A program made the position numbers and the translations under genes. A DNA stretch of 64,000 nucleotides from Leptobrachium leishanense (Eukaryota > Chordata > Amphibia > Anura > Megophryidae), in the NCBI GenBank assembly GCA_009667805.1, contig CM019075.1:16732376-16796375 (forward strand), given 5' to 3'. Shown here piece after piece: positions 10,600 through 21,011 of the stretch; the stretch's first letter is position 1, and each line of letters begins with the position of its first letter. Under the pieces are notes generated by a model. That model did no database searches, was not told where the DNA came from, and saw only the letters and a list, made by a program, of their open reading frames with translations.

Positions 10600-11039
10600 G
10601 GTTTCATGCAGAATCACTCACTATTTAGCCAATAGGCCCCACTAGTCATTAAGAACAGAGAATATATATGTTTTATCAATGCAATAGAGCTGCCTGCACA
10701 CAGGTATGATGCTGATTTAATAAAATAAGATTATTTCCTCTAATCTATGTCACCACCATATTTACTTATTTATTTCTACCGTGATCAGTATAGTTTAAAA
10801 CACTCCTGACGTGGACTGTAACAATGAGTAGGCCTAGAAGATACACCCTAAGGGTGTGCAAACACAGACGTGTAAACCTCTCATTATGTATCATCAGGGA
10901 ATACATGTCCTGTGCTGGATTAGCCGATCATCCTGTCATAGAAGGATAAATGGCCTTAGTTTAAAAGAAACAGTCACGGTAAGTGTCCGTGTTCTGGGGG
11001 TGCAGAATTCCACAAAAATAAAAAAATTAAAAAGCTACC
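10600..11039. other. Anonymous DNA
   Basis: No gene or repeat family recognised between the hAT end and the next LINE fragment. Confidence 0.4.
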
Positions 11040-11049
11040 CACAAACCTA

Positions 11050-11930
11050 CCATCATAAGCAATCACTCTATGATCATAAATGATCTGCCCAACGTCTGCA
11101 AAGCCACAACTGTACACATGTACGCAGACACCGTAATCTATACCAGCAAACCAAATCTCCCACAGCTGGAGGCCGTGCTGCAAGAACAATTCAGAGAGAG
11201 AAAAGCGGATCAAACACAACAAACTTTTTCTAAATACTGACAAAACTGTTACAATTCTCTTTGTAGTTTACGTAGTTTAGGTGCTGTTCCAAACTCCCCA
11301 TCTATGTGTCAGGACAAAATCAAGTGGCACGGTGACCAGTCACTTCTCTCAAATATCTAGGTATGTGGTTAAGCCCAAATCTATCTTTTGGCCCCCACAT
11401 TGAAATACTCATCTAAACTTTACCCCAAACTAGGTGCCCTGTACAGAAACAAATCCTGCCTGAGCCCCGCGGTAAGAAAGCAGATTGTACAGCAAATGCT
11501 TATGTCGGCTATTGAATATGGAGATGTAGTGTATGCAGCCGCCCCGCAAACACACCTTCATAAACTTACTACATTGTACAGCTCAATCTGCCGTTTTGTG
11601 CTACAATGTAACTACATGACCCACCATTGTGACATGTTAAAAGAGCTAAACTGGCCGTCGCTGGAATCCAGACGCACCCTTCACCTTTCCAGCTTTTCTG
11701 GGAAGCTACCACCCTACCTGAATAGGCTGCTTCCCTCATCCTATAACCTCTGATCCAGGACCAGCACCTTACTTGCAATACCACACTACAAAAAGACAGT
11801 GGCTCCATCCTCATTTTCCTACAGAGCACCGCAAATATGGAATAACCTCCCAGACACCATCAAATCTTCCCCCAGTCTTAAGTCACTCAAGAGATCTCTA
11901 TTAACATACCTCAATACAGAATGCACCTGT
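11050..11930 (+). pseudogene. LINE reverse transcriptase, broken
   Basis: Near the start the sequence reads INDLPNVCK, followed by MYADTVIYTSKPN. This is the RT catalytic YADDT box with one aspartate codon lost. Downstream, in shifting frames, come the C-terminal segments, including YRNKSCLSPAVRKQIVQQML and SAIEYGDVVYAAAPQTHLHK (open at 11388-11753), ending with LLTYLNTECTCKHVT. Several frameshifts and a stop after YNL make it non-functional. The family is the CR1/L2/Rex1 group of non-LTR elements; finer assignment would need a tree. Confidence 0.8.
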
Positions 11931-12392
11931 AAACATGTAACACAGTGACTATATACAGAATGCGCCTGTAAACATTTAACACTGATTATATACAGAATAT
12001 GTCTGTAAACATGTAACAGTGACTATATACAGAATGCGCCTGTAAATATTTAAGTGACTATATACAGAATGCGCCTGTAAATATTTAAGTGACTATATAC
12101 AGAATGCGCCTGTAAACATCAGTGACAATATACAGAAAGCACCTGTAAAAATGTAACAGTGACTATATACAGAATGTACCTGTAAACCTGTAACAGTGAC
12201 TATATACAGAATGTGCCTGTAAACCTGTAACACAGTGACTATATACAGAATGTGCCTGTAAACCTGTAACACAGTGACTATATACAGAATGTGCCTGTAA
12301 ACCTGTAACACAGTGACTATATACAGAATGTGCCTGTAAACCTGTAACACAGTGACTATATACAGAATGCACCTGTAAACATGTAACATAGT
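11925..12392 (+). repeat. LINE 3'UTR minisatellite, second copy
   Basis: About 12 units of 33-41 bp (GTGACTATATACAGAATGYR + CCTGTAAACNTGTAACACA). The last five are nearly identical, indicating recent local expansion. Confidence 0.9.
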
Positions 12393-12554
12393 GACTATAT
12401 TTCTTACATGTTTTGTGTTAATCTGTATATTTGTGTTTTTAATATATTACAGTAAATACAGATATGAAATGCAGCAATTCAATGTTCTTGAACCAGGACA
12501 TACTTGAAAACGAGAGAAATCTCAATGTATCCTTCCTGGTAAAATACTTTTATG

Positions 12555-12980
12555 TTTTAAATTTTGTATGTACTACTACATCAGATGTTTATAAATTTTT
12601 TGATTTCCCTTGCCCCACATTTTATTATTATTATTCTCATTTTTATGGCACCAACAGTTTCCTAGGCACTTTACAAAAACCAATGGGGAATGAGACAAAA
12701 TATAACTAGAAACAAACTGTATAGGGGGTCCTACTCAGATGATTTAACATTATATATATTATATATATATATATAATTTATAATGTTAAATCATCTGAGT
12801 AGGACCCCCTATACAGTTTGTTTCTAGTTATATTTTTGTCTCACTCCCCATTGGTTTTTGTAAAGTGCCTAGGAAACTGTTGGTGCCATATAAATGAGAA
12901 TAATAATAATAAAATGTGGGGCAAGGGAAATCAAAAAATTTATAAACATCTGATGTAGTAGTACATACAAAATTTTAAAA
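12555..12980. repeat. Large near-perfect palindrome
   Basis: Two arms of about 200 bp are inverted around an AT-rich centre near 12765 (TATATATTATATATATATAT). The outer ends TTTTAAATTTTGTATGTAC (12555) and GTACATACAAAATTTTAAAA (12961-12980) pair, as do GGGGGTCCTACTCAGATGAT and its complement beside the centre. Mismatches are few. Each arm contains L2-tail-like words (GGCACCAACAGTTTCCTAGG). It abuts the LINE tail at 12552. It may be a fold-back MITE or an inverted duplication. Confidence 0.9.
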
Positions 12981-14271
12981 TCTAAACCCACAAAAATATA
13001 TAGTAAAAGAGATTTAATGCTATTGTAAAACCACCCACTTCTCTTGGGCGAACCTATAATCCTGCTACTTTGGTTCCTGGGTGGGAAGGAGGTAATAGTG
13101 GAAACCTGATACAATGTGACAGAGTAACAAGACGTAGAAGTTAATAAACATACACAAAGGATATACAGTATATACCATAGAGGCGCAGGGACACCTACAC
13201 AGACCGACTATTGAGAACATGCATCTCTGAGGATATTTTGACAGCATTCATTGCGCTCCTCTGACCCAACCAAATCTGGTTCAGACTACAAACATCTACA
13301 AAACCGCCAGGGGTGCATGCCACCTATTTAGGATTAACCGCCCAGAGGCTGAAAACTGACCCCAATTCAAAAGGCGTGAGGAATGGAGTCTGTTTTGGCA
13401 AAATAAGCATTTTGTGATAGAATGGACTCCTTGATGTTTGAGGAATTCTGACAGAGGGAAATTTCAGGTTCTCCTTGGTACAACGGCCTTCACAGAAAGC
13501 AGGCTTTATAGTGTTTATAGTGATCCCTAAGAAACCCAACATGGGATGGAAAAATACCAACAAAACCAAAAAAATTTCATCAACGGACCATAACTTGGCA
13601 TGGCTCTTATTCAATCAAATAATGATGTGAATAGCTGAGGTTGTGTGTTCGCAGAAGAGACATTGTATTTGTACTAGGTCGACCATGTGTCCAGGGAACA
13701 AGCAATTTGTTTTTCGATAGCACGAAAAGCACGGTTTACCAAGATGGCAGCCACCTCTGCCCACTGTGATATGTATGGGGACTGGGTCAACAACTACTTA
13801 ACTTTGTGTTTGAAGATACCATAAAGAATAGAAGAACTGCTGAACAGTCTACAAAGAGTAATGTTCTGGTAAAAGATACTCCTACATGGTCCAAACGCTC
13901 TGGAGCTGGCCTACACAAATACGGTAGATGTTCCATGCAATAAGTTGGCCAGAAGACCAACATAGCAAAGGGTTATTTTGATATGGAGTGGAATTGCCAC
14001 CATCTTTTAGATCTGGCGTGGCCACGTGCTGCCGATACCAATGGCTACATTTCCACGGATGTTCTTGCATCTCTCACGATGATGGATTAACAAGGATTGA
14101 CGAATCAATATCAAAACATCAGAGCCAACGAGGCGATAAAGCAGCCACGTAGATATTCTATACAGCCAGGAGAACATTTCCACAAAGATTTTGAAAAACT
14201 GAAACATTATGAAGTCAGGTTCAAAGTCACTGAGCCCACAGCTACTGGGACCCCAGAATTACCAAGATCTG
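12981..14271. other. Anonymous DNA
   Basis: No gene, exon with splice sites or known repeat could be supported on either strand. If the ITPK1 assignment holds, this is intronic. Confidence 0.4.
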
Positions 14272-14945
14272 CAGCAGTCCACCAGATCGAAAATAGATTA
14301 TGAAGCCAGTCCACCAGATCGAAAATAGATTATGAAGCCAGTCCACCAGATCTAAAATAGATTATGAAGCCAGTCCACCAGATCGAAAATAGATTATGAA
14401 GCCAGTCCACCAGATCGAAAATAGATTATGAAGCCAGTCCACCAGATCGAAAATACATTATGAAGCCAGTCCACCAGATCGAAAATACATTATGAAGCCA
14501 GTCCACCAGATCGAAAATAGATTATGAAGCCAGTCCACCAGATCGAAAATACATTATGAAGCCAGTCCACCAGATCGAAAATACATTATGAAGCCAGTCC
14601 ACCAGATCGAAAATACATTATGAAGCCAGTCCACCAGATCGAAAATACATTATGAAGCCAGTCCACCAGATCGAAAATACATTATGAAGCCAGTCCACCA
14701 GATCGAAAATACATTATGAAGCCAGTCCACCAGATCGAAAATACATTATGAAGCCAGTCCACCAGATCGAAAATGCATTATGAAGCCAGTCCACCAGATC
14801 GAAAATACATTATGAAGCCAGTCCACCAGATCGAAAATACATTACGAAGCCAGTCCACCAGATCTAAAATACATTACGAAGCCAGTCCACCAGATCGAAA
14901 ATACATTATTAAGCCAGTCCACCAGATCGAAAATAGATTATGAAA
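14272..14945 (+). repeat. 32-bp minisatellite
   Basis: About 21 copies of a 32-bp unit, GCCAGTCCACCAGATCGAAA + ATAGATTATGAA. They are very homogeneous, with ATAG/ATAC variants forming blocks. The array ends 130 bp from the ITPK1 exon, inside its presumed intron. Confidence 0.95.
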
Positions 14946-15074
14946 AGAACCAATTCTATGAACCAATGTTGAAGCTTCCCCTGGATATTTAATAGATTGG
15001 CCCATAAACACAGGTATTATGTACAAGTGTTCTCCGGACTCCCCCCCCCCCCACACCCACCACCTCGAACGTAC

Positions 15075-15244
15075 CTGCACAGGTCAGCAAAGGCCTGGAA
15101 GTTGAGTTTCTTGATCTTTTTTTCGCTCAGCCAGTAGCCTACCCTCTTCCCCTTGAGAAACGTTTGCATTTTTGGAGGGGATCTTCTTTAACACAAGAGT
15201 CAGCGAGACAAGTGTCCAAGAGTCTCCAAGACCAACACGATGTG
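15075..15244 (-). CDS. ITPK1: ITPK1 first coding exon (5'UTR plus residues 1-31)
   Basis: ITPK1 is a cytosolic ATP-grasp kinase that phosphorylates inositol phosphates such as Ins(3,4,5,6)P4. The coding part (15169 down to 15075) is 95 nt and reads MQTFLKGKRVGYWLSEKK, then IKKLNFQAFADLC. From memory this agrees with the vertebrate ITPK1 N-terminus almost residue for residue. Only the N-terminal domain start is here; the ATP-grasp fold lies in exons outside the window. The acceptor is TTCTCCTTTCCAG ending at 15245. The donor is CAG|GTACGT, with the intron starting at 15074, and splits an arginine codon after two bases. An in-frame TAA seven codons upstream (15188-15190) and an A at -3 support this ATG. 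The 5'UTR part is 75 nt (15170-15244), so at least one non-coding exon must lie to the right. Confidence 0.93.
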
Positions 15245-16843
15245 CTGGAAAGGAGAAGAGAGGGACGTTTACAAATAAATAATAAAAGCAAATCAAAATA
15301 GAGTTGGTGATTTAGGTCCAATTTAAAAAAAGTTTAAAAATATATATCTATATATCTGCGATTTAGCGACGGTGAAAGAGGAGACTATAAAGCTTTGTCC
15401 CATAAATTATGCAGACACCAATTAACTGATTCATGCTGGGAATACAAGTGCAAATGAGCCTGGCAAAGTAAAAGATAAAAGGACTTTGCAGAAATCTAGA
15501 ATTTCACAGGACTGGGTAAAAATGCGAATTGAACGCGCACTGTAACCCCTTGAACTCCAAGCACCCCCCCCCCCAAAAAAAGGGAAAAATTAAAATAACC
15601 CAATTCCTGAATTCCCACAAAAAGAAAATAAATGAAAAAGTGAATATTACGCAGAGCGACTCGCTGAGATTTAAAAATATATATATTAAAAAAAAGAATA
15701 CAACAGGCCAAGACTGTATGAAAGCTGGTGCTCCAGCAGGTGAGGATGGGTGGGCACTGCTTAACAACTGCCACTGATGCCAGGGAATGTTAGCTGGTAG
15801 AACTACACAGTGCCAGGTCCCTGGAGGAAGCTCTGGTTACATCATACCCTGAGAGATACATTGTTGCAACAGTAGCAGCACTGAAATGCACAATGCATCC
15901 TCCTGGCATGTGCCCATCAGTGCCAAGGGGAGAGAGGGGCTGCCTTGCATGCAGGAAGGCTGGTGGGACAGAGGGGTGGGAGAGAGAGAGAGGGAAGGGG
16001 TGGGGGGGTCTGATCTCTCAATGGGGAGGTTGCAAGAAGGAAATCATGGAGAATGTAGGTGAGCTGCACATGGCCTGTGCTCACTACTGACCTGATGCAG
16101 CAGATGCACAGTCCTGGAGGGGCTGATCTGGCCAGGGAGACAGCTCTTGCCTCCCTCCTCTTGGTGGTGATCTGTCTCTCTGACTGTCTCCTTCCACTCA
16201 CTCGGTGACTCTTGTTTTTCCCTCCCCCTCTCTCAGATCTCCATTTGCTTATACTGGGTCCCTCCCTGGTGTGTTTCTCTTCCAGGCTGGGAGGGCACAC
16301 AGGGAGATCAGGATTAGTATTTTTTTTTTTTTAAGGTGAGGAGGACACACCCTTGGTTTACAGCTCCTGGTCTTCACAGCTCAGCCCGATCCGGAGCTTC
16401 ATTCGTGCACCCTGGGGTGGAGAGAGAGACAGAAAGGAGCAAGTTGGAGGAAGCACAGTCAGCAACATACAGCCCTGGCTGCTCTGTGCTACTAGGAAAT
16501 GGAAAGAGGAAGTTCCCCTGCCTGGCCACCAGAGGGCAGCAGTGAGGCATTGAGTGGGAGCACACACACAGTCTCAGGGCTCTCCTGCATGGTAAAGGGG
16601 GGCTCAGTGTCACGTGGCTGGCATTTCAGGGGGCATATCTAGCAGAAATGAGGCTTCACACCCCCCCCCCCCCCTCTGCTCTGCATGGGACCACCTGCTA
16701 AATTATTTTCATGGTGAGGGGGAAAAAAGGGCCATTTTTGAAGTTTACCACCAAAAAAATAGTTATATAATGAAAACTTTATTATTGATAGCATTTAACT
16801 ATCACTCCAGTTTTGCAAGTAGCCATCATGGAGTCCTATATAT
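15245..16843 (-). other. Presumed ITPK1 upstream intron or promoter-proximal DNA
   Basis: Sequence without known repeats apart from poly-C, GA-rich and poly-T tracts (15570, 15960-16015, 16320). It could hold a non-coding ITPK1 first exon, since the coding exon has a spliced 5'UTR, but I cannot identify a donor-supported exon with confidence. Confidence 0.35.
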
Positions 16844-17027
16844 CAGTGGTTCCAAACCCTGGTCCTCAGGTCCCTCTAACAGGACAGGTTTTAAGGATCA
16901 CCATGGGGAAATGCAGACTGAATCCTGCAATCACTGAGCAGCAAATCAGATCACCTGTGCTGTGCTTCACATATCCTGCAAACCTGGCTTGTTAGGGGCA
17001 CCTGAGGACCAGGGTTGGGGACCACTG
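16844..17027. mobile_element. Small hAT MITE, CAGTGGTTCC family, copy 1
   Basis: 184 bp, with ends CAGTGGTTCCAAACCCTGGT and ACCAGGGTTGGGGACCACTG and a perfect 8-bp duplication CTATATAT (16836-16843 and 17028-17035). It carries no gene. A second copy is at 17354-17537 and a third is split at 17577-17598 and 19452-19560. Confidence 0.93.
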
Positions 17028-17195
17028 CTATATATAAAACTCAAAGGGGGTTGTCAGCAGAATGGTTGGATCATACATGCCAAGTGTCCCTGAGTCGGCC
17101 GGACAGTCCCTACCTGGACCTCCTGTGTGCTGTTTTTCTTATCTATAGTCCCTCTTGTCCTGTGCTCCTCCATATATTCAGGGTTTGCGGGTCTG

Positions 17196-17575
17196 TAACA
17201 GAGCTGCAAAGCCGTAAAAGTCCCTGCAAGGTGTCTCTAAGCCAGACGTCAGCAAACCAGGCCTTAAATGTTTCGGAACTACATTTCCCTTGAGGTTCAG
17301 CCAAGCTATTGGATGGAAGAGCACCGCGGTATATAGTTACAAAACATCTAAAGCAGTGGTTCCCAAGTGCGGTCCTCAGGTCCCCCTAACAGGCCAGGTT
17401 TGCAGGATATGTGAAGCACAGCACAGGGGATATGATTTGCTGCTCAGTGATTGCAGAATTCAGTCTGTATTTCCTCAAGGTGATCCTTAAAACCTGTCCT
17501 GTCAGGGGTGGTTGAGGACCGCGGTTGGGAACCACTGATCTAGAGGGCCACGATTGCTGACCCATGCTCTAAACC
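17196..17575. repeat. Old GAACTACATTTCCC-type MITE hosting the second hAT MITE
   Basis: The left part (17196-17345, with GCCAGACGTCAGCAAACCAG and GGAACTACATTTCCC) and right part (17546-17575, GGGCCACGATTGCTGACCCA) are the two halves of a MITE related to 32768-33375. They are separated by the 184-bp insertion. Confidence 0.6.
17354..17537. mobile_element. Small hAT MITE, CAGTGGTTCC family, copy 2
   Basis: 184 bp, the same length as copy 1 and in the opposite orientation internally. The flanking 8-mers are ATCTAAAG and ATCTAGAG (7 of 8 identical). Confidence 0.9.
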
Positions 17576-17598
17576 AGTGTTTCCCAAACCCGTCCTCG

Positions 17599-19451
17599 CA
17601 GGGCGGGCCAAGCTACTGTGCTGCCTGGAGCGATGGATGAAATGCTGCCCCCCCCTGAGAAAAGCAACAAGTGACATGTACGACTACATCAGACACATCA
17701 GTAATGTGCGGTGTGTATGATTATATCACAGACCTCCACAGCAATAAAACTCTCAGTAATGTGTGATGTGTATGAGCGTATCACAGAGCGACACAGCAAT
17801 TAAACTCACGTTCATACACATCACACATTACTGTATCACAGAGCAACACAGCAATTAAACTCACAGTAATGTGTGTAAGTGTATAAAAGCGCCACATATA
17901 CTACATATATACAGCCTCATTCTCCATGTACCTTGTGTATTTATATAGAGAATGAGGTTGTATATATATATCCTGTGTTTTTATATAGAAAATTAGGCTT
18001 TATATATGTATCCTGTGTATTACTACATATATATACACATTATATATAATATATATATATCCATCCTCATTCTCTATATATATATATATATATATATACC
18101 ACAGACCCCAGATACATGTATACCCAGACAGATCCCAGATAAGGTACCTTGTCCGCAGGGCCGGCCCAAGACTTTGCTGCCTGGAGCGAAGGATGAAATG
18201 CTGCCCCCCCAAAAAAAAATAACACGCAGTGTGTATGAGCGTATCAAAGTGTGCCACAGCAATAAAATTCAAACACTCATACACACTGTATATTAGAATT
18301 TTCTTGCTGTGGAGCTCTGTGATACAGTAATGTGAGGTGTATATATAACGGAGCCCAGCGTCACATACCCAGCAGTGCCCAGCGTCACATACCCAGCAGT
18401 GCCCAGCGTCACATACCCAGCAGTGCCCAGCGTCACATACCCAGCAGTGCCCAGCGTCACATACCCAGCAGTGCCAAGCGTCACATACCCAGCAGTGCTC
18501 AGCGTCACATACCCAGCAGAGCCCAGCGTCACATACCCAGCAGTGCCAAGCGTCACATACCCAGCAGTGCCCAGCGTCACATACCCAGCAGTGCCCAGCG
18601 TCACATACCCAGCAGAGCCCAGCGTCACATACCCAGCAGTGCTCAGCATCACATACCCAGCAGTGCCCAGTGTCACATACCCAGCAGTGCCCAGCGTCAC
18701 ATACCCAGTGCCACATACCCAGCAGTGCCAAGCGTCACATACCCAGTGCCCAGCGTCACATACCCAGTGCCCAGCGTCACATACCCAGTGCCCAGCGTCA
18801 CATACCCAGCAGTGCCCAGCATCACATACCCAGCAGTGCCCAGTTTCATATACCCAGCACACACACAGTCACACACACAGTCACACACACAGTCACACAC
18901 ACGGATGTGAGTGCAGGAGGGAGGGGGAGTGATGGGTGTGTAGGAAGGAGAGAGACTATGGAGAGAGACAGGACAGGCAGACAAGGGGGGGAGAGACGGG
19001 ACAGACAGACAAGGAGGAAAGGCAGGGTGGGGGACACGGCACCCACATACAAAGTGCCACACACAGCCCCCTCTTTCCGAAGGATGCGATGTCCAGCATC
19101 CACAGGTCGTCGCCCCCGAGCTGCACGGCCCGCTTGGAGGATGCCAGAGGGTCGATCGGTGGCATATTTGAAAAGCAGGCGCCTGCGTTCAGGCATGAGG
19201 GGACCGCTGAAAACGTGCCAACCGGCACACTTCCGGTGACGTCGTACACGCGCACCAGAATTGCGCCGGTCGCAGGTTTTGCATAGCCTCTAACCCTCTC
19301 AATGCAACAACGCCGTCACCAGCGGCGGGGGGGCCGAGCCTCGTAGAGGTCCAGATTGCCGCAACCTTTGACAGGGCGGCAAAATGCCGCTCCTGACAAA
19401 GAGCCGCCTGGAGCGGGTGCTCCACAGCGCTCCATGGACGGGCCGGCCCTG
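17599..19451. mobile_element. hAT element with 25-bp minisatellite
   Basis: The left end CAGGGCGGGCC and the right end, read inward, CAGGGCCGGCCC are inverted repeats. The flanking 8-mers are CGTCCTCG (17591-17598) and TGTCCTCG (19452-19459), 7 of 8 identical. A second left-end-like sequence (CAGGGCCGGCCCAAGACTTT ... GCTGCCTGGAGCGAAGG) lies at about 18159, suggesting internal duplication or a nested relative. No transposase gene is present. The array at 18353-18860 explains all the long reading frames. Confidence 0.85.
18353..18860 (+). repeat. 25-bp minisatellite
   Basis: About 20 copies of CAGCAGTGCCCAGCGTCACA + TACCC, some shortened to 19-20 bp, followed by a CACACAGT microsatellite to about 18900. 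Confidence 0.93.
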
Positions 19452-19579
19452 TGTCCTCGGGACTGTCAACCAGGCCAGATTTTGCAGATCAACTTGAGGA
19501 AATGCAGACTGAATCCTGCAATCCCTGAACAGCAAATCATATCACCTGTGCTCAACGTATTCAACATTCACCAGGGTGT

Positions 19580-21011
19580 AATCTATCATTTACATAGTTA
19601 CATAGTTACATAGTTATATAGGCTGAAAAAAGACATGCGTCCATCGGGTTCAGCCTCTCCCACATAACCTACTGCTGTTGATCCAAAAGAAGGCAAAAAA
19701 CCCAGTCTGAAATGCTCGCCAATATGCAACATACTGGGAAAAAATTCCTTCTTGACCCCAGAATGGCAGTCAGATTTCTCCTTGGATCAAGAAGCTTTTA
19801 CCCACATATTAAATATTATAACCCTTAATATTCTGTGTCTGCAGGAAGTCATCCAGTCGCTTTTTAAAAGTCTGTACAGACTCTGACCCAACCACCTCAA
19901 CAGGCAGAGAATTCCACAGCTTTATTGTTCTCACCGTAAAATAACCCTTCCTATGCTTTAAGCTAAATTTTCTTTCTTCCAGTCTAAATGGATGACCCGT
20001 TTCCTGTGTATAGTCCTGTTAATGAATAGGTTATCAGACAATGGTTGATAATGGCCCCGTATATATATTTATATAAGGTTATCAGATCCCCTCTAAGGCG
20101 CCGTTTCTCTAAACTAAACAGGTTTAAGCTTGTTAGTCTTTCCTCATAACTTAACCCTTCCATCCCCCTTATTAATTTAGTTGCCCGTCTCTGCACTTTT
20201 TCTAGCGACATAATATCTTTTTTTAAGACAGGTGCCCAAAATTGCACGGCATATTCAAGTGCGGCCTGACCATTGATTTATACAGAGGCAAAATTATGTT
20301 TTCATCCCGTGAGTGAACTCCCCTTTTAATGCATGCCAGTACTTTGCTGGCCTTGGCGGCTGCTGTTTGACATTGCACATTGTTACTTAGTTTGAAGTCT
20401 ATGATTATTCCCAAATCCTTCTCCTGCTTGGATTTCCCTAACTCCGTACCATTTAGGGTATACAATTGCTTGTGTGTTCTTCACTCCAAAGTGCATAACT
20501 TTACATTTATCTAGATTAAATCTCATCTGCCATTTAAGTGCCCAGTCCCCCAATATATCTAAATCCCTCTGCAGCGAAGTAACATCCTGCTCACATTGTA
20601 TTACTTTTCCTAGCTTTGTGTCATCTGCAAACACTGATACATGACTTTCAATGCCTATCTCAAGGTCATTTATAAATAAATTGAATAGTATTGGTCCTAT
20701 AACAGACCCCTGAGGGACACCACTTACCACTGGTGTCCATCTTGAAAATGTACCATTTATGACCACTCTCTGTACCCTATCTTTTAGCCAGTTTTCTATC
20801 CAAGAACAAGTATTTTCATCTAGACCATTTTTTCTTAATTTAAGTAGTAACCTTTTGTGTGGAACTGTGTCGAAAGCTTTGGCAAAATCTAAGTAAATCA
20901 CATCCACTGCGACCCCCTGATCTATACTTCTACTTACTTCCTCATAGAACGTAATTAGGTTAGTCTGACATGATCTGTGTTTCATGAAACCATGCTGATT
21001 TTTGCCAAGTG
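19580..21011 (-). mobile_element. CR1 LINE, 5'-truncated and frameshifted
   Basis: The 3' end is marked on the minus strand by three tandem copies of the 8-mer AACTATGT (19589-19615), the short tandem tail characteristic of CR1. The coding region above it is a CR1 reverse transcriptase. The element starts inside the RT domain, so the endonuclease is missing. Confidence 0.92.
19984..21011 (-). pseudogene. CR1 reverse transcriptase, broken by frameshifts
   Basis: The first frame (about 21011 to 20383) holds QHGFMKHRSC, then RT motif A in YLDFAKAFDTVPHKRLLLKL, motif B in SGVPQGSVIGPILFNLFIND and the catalytic FADDTKLG box. Frame shifts near 20460 and again near 20240 lead into KDLGIIIDFKLS and then [20 protein letters not shown] and [22 protein letters not shown] CR1 C-terminal sequence. 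The RT motifs are intact, but the frameshifts and 5' truncation rule out function. Confidence 0.9.

Larger units (their letters stand above)
11040..12552 (+). mobile_element. 5'-truncated LINE (copy 2)
   Basis: A longer copy of the LINE at 6805-7812. It starts within the reverse-transcriptase palm region, runs through the C-terminal domain, a 3'UTR minisatellite (11925-12392) and the SINE-shared tail (12491-12552). The 5' half of the element is absent. Confidence 0.82.
17577..19560. mobile_element. Small hAT MITE copy 3, split by a larger hAT
   Basis: It starts CAGTGTTTCCCAAACCCGTC, is interrupted at 17599 and resumes at 19452 with GGACTGTCAACCAGGCCAG and GAGGAAATGCAGACTGAATC. The right end has been lost. 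Confidence 0.75.

Noticed and set aside
13324..13614. 96-codon minus-strand frame in the presumed ITPK1 intron
   Set aside because: No splice sites, no recognised motif and no family resemblance; probably chance.
14272..14945. Regular 32-bp repeats considered as a CRISPR array
   Set aside because: Units are directly adjacent with no spacers, and the genome context is vertebrate.
18000..18910. Frames of about 190-240 codons on both strands
   Set aside because: 25-bp minisatellite artefact within a hAT element.
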